Part shown: piece after piece, positions 8,729 through 17,109 of the stretch | How the letters are laid out: the number at the start of each line of letters is the position of its first letter | Numbering within the stretch: the first letter of the stretch is position 1 | Origin: Actinomycetota bacterium | Lineage (GTDB): Bacteria > Actinomycetota > Humimicrobiia > Hakubellales > JAMDDV01 | NCBI GenBank assembly: GCA_023488455.1 | Contig: JAMDDV010000015.1 | Location: 62,001-126,000 of the forward strand | Length of the DNA stretch: 64,000 nucleotides | Direction of reading: 5' to 3' | Notes under the pieces: model-generated | The model's input: the letters and a program-made list of their open reading frames with translations, nothing else | Told to the model about the DNA's origin: nothing | The model's database searches: none | Position numbers and translations under genes: made by a program

Positions 8729-9344
8729 GAATAACTTTTCTTTTCGCCCCTGCCCAACTTAACTTTGTTTCATTGATTATCATCTTTCTGAATTTTTTAT
8801 AAAAATACGGATCTTTATCAGTTTCTTTTGCAAAGACCGCTCCGGCAACCATATCAGCAACATTTACTCTTTTATTCCTTTTGCTATCGACATGCCTGAT
8901 CTCCGGTAGAGCTTCGCCCAGATAATCCCTCAGATTTTGATTGAATTCCTCGATATCTTTATCTCTATGAAAGTGACGATCAAAGATAATTTCTTTGACT
9001 TGAACATAAAAATCAAGAACATCTCCTAAAAGCAAGCTTGAAATGATAGCAAAATTTTCAGGAGTATCATGTACAGTTCGTCCGCTCTTTTCAATCGTCA
9101 TAATAAAGACATTAATTTTTTCCTTTGAAATCTTATCAAAGAATAAAGTCTTGGTTTTTTGACCAACTGTATAGTACTTTATTTCTCCTTTCAACTTTCT
9201 GAAATGACTCCCTTTTCTTACTGCCTTTATTACATTATCGATTCTTTCTGGAGAACTAACTCCCACAGCCACCATAACGACCAACCTATCTTTAGGATCT
9301 GGGAGAGTACCTGATTCATCAATAAAGATGGTGATATTTTTCAT
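8706..9344 (-). CDS. DUF3800-family protein
   Basis: 212 aa. The start MKNITIFIDESGTLPDPKDR is the DUF3800 signature, with an RNase H-like fold predicted for the family. Later acidic and polar motifs are EIIFDRHFHRDKDIEEF and RVNVADMVAGAVF, where the ADxxAG pattern is also diagnostic. The function of the family is not established; members occur in mobile and defence contexts. Here it is a lone leftward gene, not in an operon with either neighbour. Confidence 0.75.
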   Translation of the reverse strand: MKNITIFIDESGTLPDPKDRLVVMVAVGVSSPERIDNVIKAVRKGSHFRKLKGEIKYYTVGQKTKTLFFDKISKEKINVFIMTIEKSGRTVHDTPENFAIISSLLLGDVLDFYVQVKEIIFDRHFHRDKDIEEFNQNLRDYLGEALPEIRHVDSKRNKRVNVADMVAGAVFAKETDKDPYFYKKFRKMIINETKLSWAGAKRKVIQKIKNLA

Positions 9345-9462
9345 CTAGGGTAATTTTACTACAAATGAATAAATAAATCCCTTAACAATTCTCTTATATT
9401 GATTTTTTCACCAAAACCAGCAAATTCGAACAATAAGCAGAGATTGACAATCGAACAATGAT

Positions 9463-10206
9463 TTAGGAAAATAATCTACTCAGGAGACCTCTTTTTTTAA
9501 ACCTCTGGGTGTAATCTAAAACCTTATAAGACTTAAGACCAGCCTTTTTAGCTGCGATCTCAAATGCCTTTTCCTTGCCTCCCAACTCATCAACCAGGCC
9601 TATCTTCTTTGCTTCCTCGCCAAAATAGGTTTTGCCTGAAGATATCTGACCTATTACCTCATCCGATAAATTGCGGTTTTTCTTTATCTCATTCAAAAAC
9701 ATCTGCTGGATGACCCTTATCTCCTCCTCCGTTGTCTTCTTCTCTTCCTCGGTCGGAGCAATGAAGGGAAAACCGAAGCGTTTCTGGATCCCGGATGTTA
9801 TAACATCCACATCAATTCCAATCTTTTTAAGCAACTCTGAGACATCAGGTCGCAGGCTTGCAACGCCCACCGAGCCAATCGTGCTTAATGCATCCGCCAC
9901 GATAACATCTGCTGCCGAAGCTACCCAGTATCCGCCAGATGCCGCCACCTCCCTGACCCATGCTACAATAGGTTTGCCAACCTTTTTTATCGCCTCAGCT
10001 ATCTCCTTGCATGGGAAAGGATGACCTCCCGGAGAACTGATCTCAAGGACCAGGGCTTTCACTTTTTTATTCTTTTTCACCGCATTCAGAATCCGAACGA
10101 TCTCAGCCGAAGAAACCATCCTGGCTTGAAAAAGAGTGGATACTTCTTCTGAAGAAATCATCCCTTTGATTGGTAAAAGAACAATCTTATTCATTCTCAT
10201 CACCAT
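9463..10206 (-). CDS. S49-family (SppA-like) serine peptidase without signal anchor
   Basis: 247 aa. ISSPGGHPFPCKEIAEAI and VREVAASGGYWVASAADVIV hold the oxyanion region and the nucleophile Ser (in AASGGYW) of the S49/ClpP-fold peptidases. A Lys in SGIQKRFGF aligns with the general base of the short bacterial SppA. Unlike typical SppA it has no N-terminal membrane anchor, since the protein begins at MNKIVLLPIKGMI within a few residues of the catalytic domain. It is therefore likely cytoplasmic or peripheral. Several ATG codons cluster at the start (10206, 10200, 10194); choice among them is uncertain. Confidence 0.8.
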   Translation of the reverse strand: MVMRMNKIVLLPIKGMISSEEVSTLFQARMVSSAEIVRILNAVKKNKKVKALVLEISSPGGHPFPCKEIAEAIKKVGKPIVAWVREVAASGGYWVASAADVIVADALSTIGSVGVASLRPDVSELLKKIGIDVDVITSGIQKRFGFPFIAPTEEEKKTTEEEIRVIQQMFLNEIKKNRNLSDEVIGQISSGKTYFGEEAKKIGLVDELGGKEKAFEIAAKKAGLKSYKVLDYTQRFKKRGLLSRLFS

Positions 10207-10293
10207 TCACCATAAATATTTTAACCCTTCCCACGTTTAAAGAAAGACTGCGAAGCTACTCAAACCTTGTTCACACAAGTAAATCACCCAGTT

Positions 10294-10617
10294 CTACTTT
10301 CTAAGCTCACCTTTAAGCCACGCCAGATAATCAGGAAGACCTGCAACTATGGGCATCGCTATTATCTCCGGTATTTCATAAGGGTGAATTTCCTTTACGG
10401 CTTTCTCAACATCCTCATAATTAGACTTATTGCTTTTAATAAAACAGAGCCACTCTTCATCGGTTTCAATATTCCCTCTCCACCAGTAGTTACTTGTTAT
10501 GGGCCCAATAATCTGAACACACGCCGCAAGCCTCTTTCCCAATAACACTTTTGCAATCTTTTCAGCATCCGATCTTTCACTTGCAGCTGTAATTATTTGA
10601 ACAAACTCATTAACCAT
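10294..10617 (-). CDS. cutA: Divalent-cation tolerance protein CutA
   Basis: 107 aa, the usual CutA1 length. Diagnostic stretches are TAASERSDAEKIAKVLL, RLAACVQIIGPITSNYWW and PYEIPEIIAMPI. CutA forms very stable trimers related to PII signalling proteins. The metal-tolerance role named for it was shown in Escherichia coli and is not general. It is transcribed with the leftward neighbours but separated by short gaps. Confidence 0.9.
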   Translation of the reverse strand: MVNEFVQIITAASERSDAEKIAKVLLGKRLAACVQIIGPITSNYWWRGNIETDEEWLCFIKSNKSNYEDVEKAVKEIHPYEIPEIIAMPIVAGLPDYLAWLKGELRK

Positions 10618-10667
10618 AAATCACGTTTTGCAGACATAAGCCTATTCAGGCATCCCTTAATATATAT

Positions 10668-11135
10668 TCACTTATAAATCTCAATAAATTGCGCTGGTGT
10701 AAACACATCAACTGAAAATTTATTTTTAAAATGCTCAGCGTCCCACGAAACAAAACAGGAGATCGACGGAATATAGGTATTTACCATATTAACTACCAAA
10801 GAGTCACCAAAACTAGCTTTTTGCTTAATGGTATCAAAAACCATTTCAACTAAAAGCGACGGCAAGGGTGAGTTCAGGTTCATATCCGGTATTACACCAA
10901 CATTGTATCTCTGTGGAAAGTATTGGTATAGTTCCAATAACTGCTTCCCGTTTAAGTTGAAGGAAAGGATCCCACATATCTCTAACAAATTTATAATTGA
11001 AGTCATACCAATCCTGTTCCCTAAAATATAATCAATAAATATTTTATTAGTCTGAGCTAAAATATCCCTTGTGTATTTAAGGTCGATCAGAAAAACGTTA
11101 CTATCAATAAAGACTATATCCTTCTTCTTGACCAT
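10668..11135 (-). CDS. PIN-domain toxin (VapC-type) of a Phd-PIN pair
   Basis: 155 aa. PIN acidic residues are seen in VFIDSNVFLID (Asp11), INLLEICG, KASFGDSLVVN and SWDAEHF, in the order expected for VapC-like ribonucleases. It overlaps the upstream Phd/YefM antitoxin gene by 22 bases, so translation is coupled. The combination of a Phd-fold antitoxin with a PIN toxin is a known hybrid arrangement. Confidence 0.75.
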   Translation of the reverse strand: MVKKKDIVFIDSNVFLIDLKYTRDILAQTNKIFIDYILGNRIGMTSIINLLEICGILSFNLNGKQLLELYQYFPQRYNVGVIPDMNLNSPLPSLLVEMVFDTIKQKASFGDSLVVNMVNTYIPSISCFVSWDAEHFKNKFSVDVFTPAQFIEIYK

Positions 11136-11377
11136 GCGATTGCCTTTCTCCAGTCCTCAAAGTATGGTTCGCTCCTCTCTAAAGTCTCCATTATGTCCTT
11201 CCAGGCTTCGTCAAACGGTCTTAGCTCCAGCGCATCTTCATCCCTTTTTCCATCAAATCTCGTCATCACAGCAAAGGGCTTCCCCCGCTTAGTTACTAAA
11301 ACTTTATCTTCTCTAGCAACTAAATCTAATACCTCCCCTGTCTTATTCTTCAACTGTTTTGCTGTCACCATCTTCAT
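11114..11377 (-). CDS. Phd/YefM-family antitoxin
   Basis: 87 aa. MKMVTAKQLKNKTGEVLDLV then VLVTKRGKPFAVMTRF is the Phd/YefM N-terminal DNA-binding fold. The C-terminal EDWRKAIAWSRRRI would bind the PIN toxin encoded next. AAGGAG lies ten bases before ATG 11377. Two 14-base direct repeats immediately upstream are the likely autoregulatory operator. Confidence 0.8.
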   Translation of the reverse strand: MKMVTAKQLKNKTGEVLDLVAREDKVLVTKRGKPFAVMTRFDGKRDEDALELRPFDEAWKDIMETLERSEPYFEDWRKAIAWSRRRI

Positions 11378-11390
11378 TACATTTTCTCCT

Positions 11391-11424
11391 TAATAGCTAC
11401 TTAATAATTATAATAGCTACTTAA
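11391..11424. promoter_or_regulatory. Two exact 14-bp operator-like repeats upstream of phd
   Basis: TAATAGCTACTTAA occurs at 11391-11404 and again at 11411-11424, a 20-base repeat distance that puts both copies on the same face of the helix. Each copy contains the palindrome TAGCTA. The position, directly before the antitoxin start, fits a Phd autorepression site. Confidence 0.6.
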
Positions 11425-11518
11425 CCAAAAATAAACCGAAAGTTTATTCAAAAAATATTTGAAACATTGGGGTTATTCGTTTACTCTATTCGAGATTTTT
11501 CTAAAAGTCCGAGGCAAC

Positions 11519-12694
11519 ATGAATTCGACGAAAAGAAGTCTTACGCTGCTTTGCTATATTGGGTATTTTATTAACGGAAGTTTAATGACCCTATTTGCCC
11601 CACTTATCCCAATAATATCAGGCGAGCTAAAGATCAGCTATTCATCAATCGGGATAATCCTGCTTTCAGGCTCATTGGGATTTATCATCTCCAACCTCAT
11701 CTCGGGAGCACTCGCCGACAAATTTGGCAAAAAAATGATGTCAGCGCTTGGATTCTTGATAACAGGACTGGGGATAGTCACACTGGCTTTCGCACAAACC
11801 TACACACAATTCCTAATATTTTATGCTATCGCTGGTTTTGGAAACGGAGCCTGGGGCGCCAATCTTCAAGCAATAATAGCGGACATATACTCCGAGGACA
11901 GGAGCAAAAGAATACTGCGCTTGAACGTATATTTCGCCACAGGAGCAGGCATTGGACCATTAATCGTCAGCATCATACTTTCGCAAAACCTGAACTGGAG
12001 ACTGTTCTTTGGCTTGATTGGAGTAATAAACTTCATAATATTCCTGTTTTACGCAACAAATCGATACCCACTTGAATTAACTGCGCATGAGTCGATAAAG
12101 GGGAACATCAAAAGGTTATTTAACCCTATCATAATAATATGCGGACTGTTTCTATTTTTCTATGTCGGCATTGAAGCGACGTATTCAACCTGGCTGACCA
12201 CCTACCTGACTGCTTTTAACGTACCGGTAAAACTGGGCTCACTCTCGGTCTCAGCTTTCTGGTTCTTCATAGCTCTGGGAATATGGTCTTCTGAATTTCT
12301 TTCTAAAAAAATTCATGATGTCAAGATAATATTTGTTTCCACGATTCTCGTGTTCATCAGCATCAGCTTCATAATACTATTTAACTCACTGTCTATAATA
12401 TTCATCTTAACTGCACTGCTCGGTCTATTCCTTTCCCCGGCGTTTCCCCTGACCGCTTCGACAGCAATAAGTCGGGATCCTGAAATATCAGGAACCATCT
12501 CTGGTTTTACTATGAGCCTCCCCATAGCTGCCTCCCTGATCTTTCAACCACTTATAGGATACATTTCAGATATTTACGGCATAGAAAAGAGCATTTTTGT
12601 CCAGTTCTATATTTCCATCGCTTATATTGCTTCTGCATTAACCCTGGTGATGCTATATTTCAGAAGAAGTCGTATTTCAAAAGAAAACCGCTAA
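11519..12694 (+). CDS. MFS transporter
   Basis: About 391 aa with roughly twelve hydrophobic segments. Between TM2 and TM3 lies GALADKFGKKMM, the major facilitator signature. YFATGAGIGPLIVSII resembles the drug/sugar-phosphate branches. I chose ATG 11519 (MNSTKRSLTLLCYIGYFING) because GAGG is just upstream and TM1 starts there; an in-frame ATG at 11459 would add twenty residues. The substrate is unknown. The gene stands alone, divergent from the Phd-PIN pair. Confidence 0.8.
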   Translation: MNSTKRSLTLLCYIGYFINGSLMTLFAPLIPIISGELKISYSSIGIILLSGSLGFIISNLISGALADKFGKKMMSALGFLITGLGIVTLAFAQTYTQFLIFYAIAGFGNGAWGANLQAIIADIYSEDRSKRILRLNVYFATGAGIGPLIVSIILSQNLNWRLFFGLIGVINFIIFLFYATNRYPLELTAHESIKGNIKRLFNPIIIICGLFLFFYVGIEATYSTWLTTYLTAFNVPVKLGSLSVSAFWFFIALGIWSSEFLSKKIHDVKIIFVSTILVFISISFIILFNSLSIIFILTALLGLFLSPAFPLTASTAISRDPEISGTISGFTMSLPIAASLIFQPLIGYISDIYGIEKSIFVQFYISIAYIASALTLVMLYFRRSRISKENR

Positions 12695-12707
12695 ACAAAA
12701 ATTTATC

Positions 12708-12735
12708 TTGACTTTTCTTACGCATGTTTTAATAT
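12708..12735 (+). promoter_or_regulatory. Predicted promoter of the secreted-protein gene
   Basis: TTGACT (12708-12713), 16 bases, TAATAT (12730-12735), about 90 bases before the gene at 12825. The leader between them shows no recognised motif. Confidence 0.45.
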
Positions 12736-12824
12736 TTATCTATTATCGTCGTAACACGGTCTCAGCGCCAAGATCAAAGTAGAATTCAACTCAGCAAAAT
12801 ACTTAGTAAAAGACGGAGGAAACA

Positions 12825-13919
12825 ATGAAGCACAGACCTGATGCCCTGACTGCAATCGTACTCTTAACAATGATTCTCTTCATCCTGATCCCACGAACCG
12901 CAAAAGCAGAATCCTTCAGCATCTCTGGCATAATAACTGCAGAATCCTACGGTGCGCCTCAGGAAGCCTGGATCGATGTCTACGACACCAACCTAAACTA
13001 CGTAAAAAGAGGACAATATGATTCAATCACCGGCGGCTACTATGTAAGCCTGGAGCAAAACAATTATCATTTGCTCTACTTCAGCAATTTTCCCTTCAGA
13101 ATACCAGGATTTTATGCAAACTCTGGGGAATATACAACTTGGATATTTAACCCTGGTGACAATAACTTGGTAAATGTTAACCAAAATAAAATCCTTCATT
13201 TAACATTAAAACTTGGCTACTTTATTACTGGGACGGTCAGGAATAGTAATGGAGATCCGATATGTGGAGCGGCTATTGAGTTTTATGCTGACGGTGGAAG
13301 TGGTTATCAGAAATCCATGTTTGAATTTACAACGGATGCAAATGGTTATTTCAGGGCATGGGCGCTTCCCTCGAATCAGCAGTTCAAAATACGGGTTAGG
13401 TCAAATAGCGACCTTTATGATTCGATATGGTATGGAAATGCCAGTTCGGTGGAGAGTGCAACAGTTCTAACCGTCGGCAGTGGCCAGAACCTCGCAATTA
13501 CCTTACCTGACAAGCAGGTACCCGATGAGGGAAATAACCCACCCCAAGATGAAGGTACATCAAACGGTACCACTACCGAATCGACCGAGATCACACCACC
13601 ACAAGATGACAGCCTACTGAATATCACCGTTCATAGCTCAAGTGCAAACATTGGCGGAACATCATCACAAAATGGCCTGTCAAGCAGCGACCTGGTAATT
13701 CAAGTTGCAAGAGAAGACAAATATTTAATAACAGCATGTCCTGCAAGCTCAGTTTCAAAAGTGTTTTTCTATCTCGATGGGAAGCTGAAAAAAATTGATA
13801 AAAATGCTCCGTTTAGCTGCAGGTTTAAAATACGAAAGGGTGCTCATATCATCAAAGCAGTTTTCTACTCATCCGACATGGCAGTCATAAAAATACTGGA
13901 AAATACGATAACAAAGTAA
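12825..13919 (+). CDS. Secreted multi-domain beta-sandwich protein, function unknown
   Basis: 364 aa. The signal peptide runs to about residue 28 (LILFILIPRTAKA pattern). Residues 30-125 and 130-235 look like two carboxypeptidase-regulatory-like beta sandwiches; the second has GTVRNSNGDPICGAAIEFYA and TTDANGYFRAWALP. A Pro/Thr/Asp-rich linker (about 236-270) leads to a C-terminal Ig-like domain with KVFFYLDGKLKKIDKNAPFS. I see no sortase motif. GGAGG lies just before ATG 12825. A role outside the membrane, perhaps in binding glycans or adhesion, is inferred only from architecture. Confidence 0.6.
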   Translation: MKHRPDALTAIVLLTMILFILIPRTAKAESFSISGIITAESYGAPQEAWIDVYDTNLNYVKRGQYDSITGGYYVSLEQNNYHLLYFSNFPFRIPGFYANSGEYTTWIFNPGDNNLVNVNQNKILHLTLKLGYFITGTVRNSNGDPICGAAIEFYADGGSGYQKSMFEFTTDANGYFRAWALPSNQQFKIRVRSNSDLYDSIWYGNASSVESATVLTVGSGQNLAITLPDKQVPDEGNNPPQDEGTSNGTTTESTEITPPQDDSLLNITVHSSSANIGGTSSQNGLSSSDLVIQVAREDKYLITACPASSVSKVFFYLDGKLKKIDKNAPFSCRFKIRKGAHIIKAVFYSSDMAVIKILENTITK

Positions 13920-13934
13920 CTTTTCGATAGTGCT

Positions 13935-14681
13935 GTGATATTATTTTCTTCCATGGAAAAACAGCACGAAGAGATACTAAGAGATTTAAATGTCGTAGGA
14001 ATTGCCAAACTAATTGATCACACGATTCTGGCTCAGGATGCCAGTTGCGAAGCAATCGAAAAACTATGCACTGAAGCAAGAGATTTTGATTTCTGTGCAG
14101 TCTGCGTCAACTCCTGCTGGACAAAGTTCTGCAGAGAGCTTCTAACTGGAAGTGGTGTGCTTGTAGCAACAACAGTTGGGTTCCCGCTTGGAGCAATGGC
14201 AACTCATGCTAAAGCCAAAGAAGCTGAAATCTGCGTAAAAGACGGTGCTGATGAGATAGATATGGTAATGAACGTTGGTACCATCAAAAGCAAGGATTAC
14301 GAAAAAGTGAAATCCGACATCATCGAGGTAGTCAGGGCTTCGTCAGGTAAACTTGTTAAGGTCATTCTTGAGAACTGCCTCCTAACGGACGAAGAGAAAC
14401 TTATTGCATGTAAAATCTCAGTTGAAGCAGGAGCTCATTACGTAAAGACCTCTACGGGCTTCAGCACAGGTGGTGCTACGGTCAAAGACGTAGAGTTAAT
14501 GAGACAAGCGGTGGGATCTAAGGTTGGTGTGAAAGCAGCAGGCGGAATCAGAAATCTGGAAACCCTTCTGAAAATGGTCAGTGCTGGAGCGACAAGGATA
14601 GGAACCAGCTCGGGTGTATCAATAATTAAGGATGCAATCGGTTATTTCGTATCATTAGCATTCACAGGACTAGAGCGGTAA
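13935..14681 (+). CDS. deoC: Deoxyribose-phosphate aldolase
   Basis: Class I aldolase that splits 2-deoxyribose-5-phosphate into acetaldehyde and glyceraldehyde-3-phosphate. Key stretches are LIDHTIL near the N-terminus, VGFPLGAM, GADEIDMVMNVG and the Schiff-base Lys in YVKTSTGFSTGGAT, then KAAGGIR and RIGTSSG. Length is normal. The start is either GTG 13935 or ATG 13953; neither has a clear Shine-Dalgarno. The stop is one base from the stop of the convergent small membrane gene. Confidence 0.9.
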   Translation: MILFSSMEKQHEEILRDLNVVGIAKLIDHTILAQDASCEAIEKLCTEARDFDFCAVCVNSCWTKFCRELLTGSGVLVATTVGFPLGAMATHAKAKEAEICVKDGADEIDMVMNVGTIKSKDYEKVKSDIIEVVRASSGKLVKVILENCLLTDEEKLIACKISVEAGAHYVKTSTGFSTGGATVKDVELMRQAVGSKVGVKAAGGIRNLETLLKMVSAGATRIGTSSGVSIIKDAIGYFVSLAFTGLER

Positions 14682-14682
14682 A

Positions 14683-14838
14683 CTATTTATACTGAAGCCA
14701 AACCAATATCGAATCATAGAACTCAAGGATCTGTCTTCGAAATCCAATAACGATTACAGCTATAAAAAGTATAATAGCGATAGTCCACCAAAAAATTGCA
14801 GCAGCAGAAGGCCTTCTTTTTCTTGTTTTATTCCTCAT
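14683..14838 (-). CDS. Small single-pass membrane protein after mscS
   Basis: 51 aa read from ATG 14838. It starts with a strongly basic segment (MRNKTRKRRPSAAA), then one membrane helix IFWWTIAIILFIAVIVIGF, then a short amphipathic tail ending WLQYK. It lies nine bases after the MscS-like gene on the same strand, so it is probably co-transcribed. No family is recognised; the basic start would orient the N-terminus in the cytoplasm. Confidence 0.45.
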   Translation of the reverse strand: MRNKTRKRRPSAAAIFWWTIAIILFIAVIVIGFRRQILEFYDSILVWLQYK

Positions 14839-14847
14839 ACAATATCT

Positions 14848-15699
14848 TTAAATAATTTCTATCCCTCTCTCATCAAATACAAATTTAACATTTTTATTGA
14901 ACTCGCGCTTTACCCTATCCTGGGTCTCTGGTTTAACCTTTGCTCGAACCTGAAGCAGGATAGTCCCTCCAGAAATCCTCTCCGCCTCGAGCACAGTTGG
15001 TGAATCAATGATCAACTTTTTAAACTCATTTTTTAAATGTACTCTATCTATCACATCCTGCAGGGCTTCGGTAGCAATCTCGATGTCCGTCGTACCCGGA
15101 ACATTAACATCAATCAGGATAACTGCCCAATCCTTCGATTTATTTATAACCTTTGAGATATTGCTATTGGGAATGAACTGGAGAGAACCGTCCTCGAGCC
15201 GCAGCGTCGTCAAACGCAAGGTCATACTCTCAACCACACCGACAGACCCATCAATTATAACTTTATCCCCAATCGCAAACTGGTTCTCCATCAATATGAA
15301 AAATCCGCTTATTATATCTTTTACAAGGCTCTGTGCGCCAAACCCAATTGCCAGACCAAGAACGCCTGCGCCCGCGAGGATTGGAATTATGTTTACACCA
15401 AGCTTATCGAGCACCATTATGAGCATCAAAAATGCCAGGGTAAAAATAACAATTGACTTAACGATCCTTGCGATTGTTAACAATCTTTTGGGGATCTCAA
15501 TTCCGTTTATCTTTGCCCTTTTTATAATGGATCGAGTGATCTTGCGAGATGAAATACTTACAACGAGGATGAGTGCCATTCCAACAACAATTATTACGGC
15601 AATCTCTATGCCTGCACTCTTAAGCCAATCATAGATACCAGCATAAAAATCTGGCCGTATTAGATTTTGCAAATTTAACTTGTTAACGACTACCTCCAA
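14848..15699 (-). CDS. MscS-type mechanosensitive ion channel
   Basis: 283 aa. About three N-terminal helices are followed by the pore segment AGAGVLGLAIGFGAQSLVKD, the glycine/alanine-rich TM3 of MscS. The beta domain follows, with FAIGDKVIIDGSVGVVESM and DGSLQFIPNSNI. It should open under membrane tension to release solutes on osmotic downshock. The start overlaps the end of the FAD oxidase gene by 17 bases. An in-frame alternative start a few residues in cannot be excluded. Confidence 0.9.
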   Translation of the reverse strand: MEVVVNKLNLQNLIRPDFYAGIYDWLKSAGIEIAVIIVVGMALILVVSISSRKITRSIIKRAKINGIEIPKRLLTIARIVKSIVIFTLAFLMLIMVLDKLGVNIIPILAGAGVLGLAIGFGAQSLVKDIISGFFILMENQFAIGDKVIIDGSVGVVESMTLRLTTLRLEDGSLQFIPNSNISKVINKSKDWAVILIDVNVPGTTDIEIATEALQDVIDRVHLKNEFKKLIIDSPTVLEAERISGGTILLQVRAKVKPETQDRVKREFNKNVKFVFDERGIEII

Positions 15700-17032
15700 G
15701 AATATTTCTACTATCCAGAGCTGCTTTTATCTTTTTCCGAATCTTACCCAATGAATCGTTTTGTTTGATTGAAAGCGTCCTCAGATCATCGTTCCCTATT
15801 GCAATTTCATCCAGAAGCGTGGCGCCTTCTTTACTGAGCAGATTGCCTAGCCTTTCGATACTGGCATCCTGTGCTTCTTCGCTGATACCTTTCCCGTAAG
15901 GAAAAACCAGGTGGAAATTGCCATCTGGAATATGGCCGAAAAATGATGCACTCTCTAAATCCATGAATTCATATATACTTTCCAGATCATTTATCATAGT
16001 CCTTTTGTTAAGTTTAATATTCTCAAAGAGAAACTGGTCATTTAAGTGGTAAATCCGTTCAAGAATTTTAAGACGCTCGTTAAATATTTTCTCAGCAATA
16101 GGGCCATCTAAAGTGGAAATTGTTGAATTCGCAGTTAGTGATCTGAACATTGACTTTGCTTCATTCATTAACCTGTTGACATTCTTCTCGATCCCCAGAA
16201 ATTCAAGAATTACAGTCGCCCCTGTATTTATGCTCTTTTCTTCCAACAGGTTGGCAAAGACTGAGTTGATGCTGCCAAAAATCAAGTCCATCATCTGAGC
16301 TGAGGGTTGCAGCTCCTGCAACCTCAGTACTGATTCAAGAGCACTTTCAAAATCAACAAAGAATGCAGCCACGATGCCCCTTGACTCAAACTTCGGTATG
16401 AGTCTCACGGTCAATCCGGTGAAAACAGCTAAAGCACCGTTACTGCCCGACAAAAATTTTGCTATCTCGTAACCGCTTGCGAACTTAACCGTCCGTGAAC
16501 CAAAAGAAACCTCCTGTCCATCCGGCATGACCGCCTCAACTTTCATCAAGAGATCTTTTGTCTGCCCGAGGTTTCCCCTTCTCAAACCAACAGCGGCGGT
16601 AGCCACGTTACCGCCTATCGTGCACTGACCCATGTTCGCAGGATTCACAGGGTAAAACAGGTTCCTTGACTCAACAAATCTTGCAAGATCACCTGTTACC
16701 AGACCTGGCTGCACCTCCGCCAGCAGATTTATCGCATCCACATTCAGAATTTTGTTCATACGTTCGAACGAAACCACGATGCCATCAGATTTAGCAATGG
16801 CCAGGCCTTTCATATTCGTCCCTGCGCCGCGCAGAACAGCAACAACCGAATTTTCATAGCAATATTTAACTATTTTTGAAACATCTGCAGCGTCATCTGG
16901 CAAAACAACTGCAAGCGGACAAGACCTTTTCAATGACCTATCCAAGGAATATCTCTCGATATCCTCTTCCTTGCTCAACACCTTTTCACTGCCTAAAATG
17001 CGAGTTAAGTCTTTTATGATCTCTTCATTCAT
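15683..17032 (-). CDS. FAD-linked oxidase (GlcD/D-lactate dehydrogenase type)
   Basis: 449 aa flavoprotein of the vanillyl-alcohol oxidase superfamily. The PCMH-type FAD domain shows VLRGAGTNMKGLA, VQPGLVTGDL, NPANMGQCTIGGNVATAA and the GYEIAKFLSGSNGALAV end of the fold. The C-terminal substrate domain includes FFGHIPDGNFHLVFPYG with the conserved His. Family members oxidise D-2-hydroxy acids such as glycolate or D-lactate. With acetate kinase 77 bases upstream, lactate use is plausible but not shown. The gene overlaps the downstream mscS. Confidence 0.8.
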   Translation of the reverse strand: MNEEIIKDLTRILGSEKVLSKEEDIERYSLDRSLKRSCPLAVVLPDDAADVSKIVKYCYENSVVAVLRGAGTNMKGLAIAKSDGIVVSFERMNKILNVDAINLLAEVQPGLVTGDLARFVESRNLFYPVNPANMGQCTIGGNVATAAVGLRRGNLGQTKDLLMKVEAVMPDGQEVSFGSRTVKFASGYEIAKFLSGSNGALAVFTGLTVRLIPKFESRGIVAAFFVDFESALESVLRLQELQPSAQMMDLIFGSINSVFANLLEEKSINTGATVILEFLGIEKNVNRLMNEAKSMFRSLTANSTISTLDGPIAEKIFNERLKILERIYHLNDQFLFENIKLNKRTMINDLESIYEFMDLESASFFGHIPDGNFHLVFPYGKGISEEAQDASIERLGNLLSKEGATLLDEIAIGNDDLRTLSIKQNDSLGKIRKKIKAALDSRNILGGSR

Positions 17033-17109
17033 ATTAACTCCATGGCAATTTTTGTTTTTCAGATAATACTAAAGCCCCTCTGAAATTTCGGCAATAAAGA
17101 CGTATATAT

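Noticed and set aside
13213..13470. Second plus-strand frame within the secreted protein gene
   Set aside because: Out-of-frame overlap with a signal-peptide protein whose own domains are convincing.
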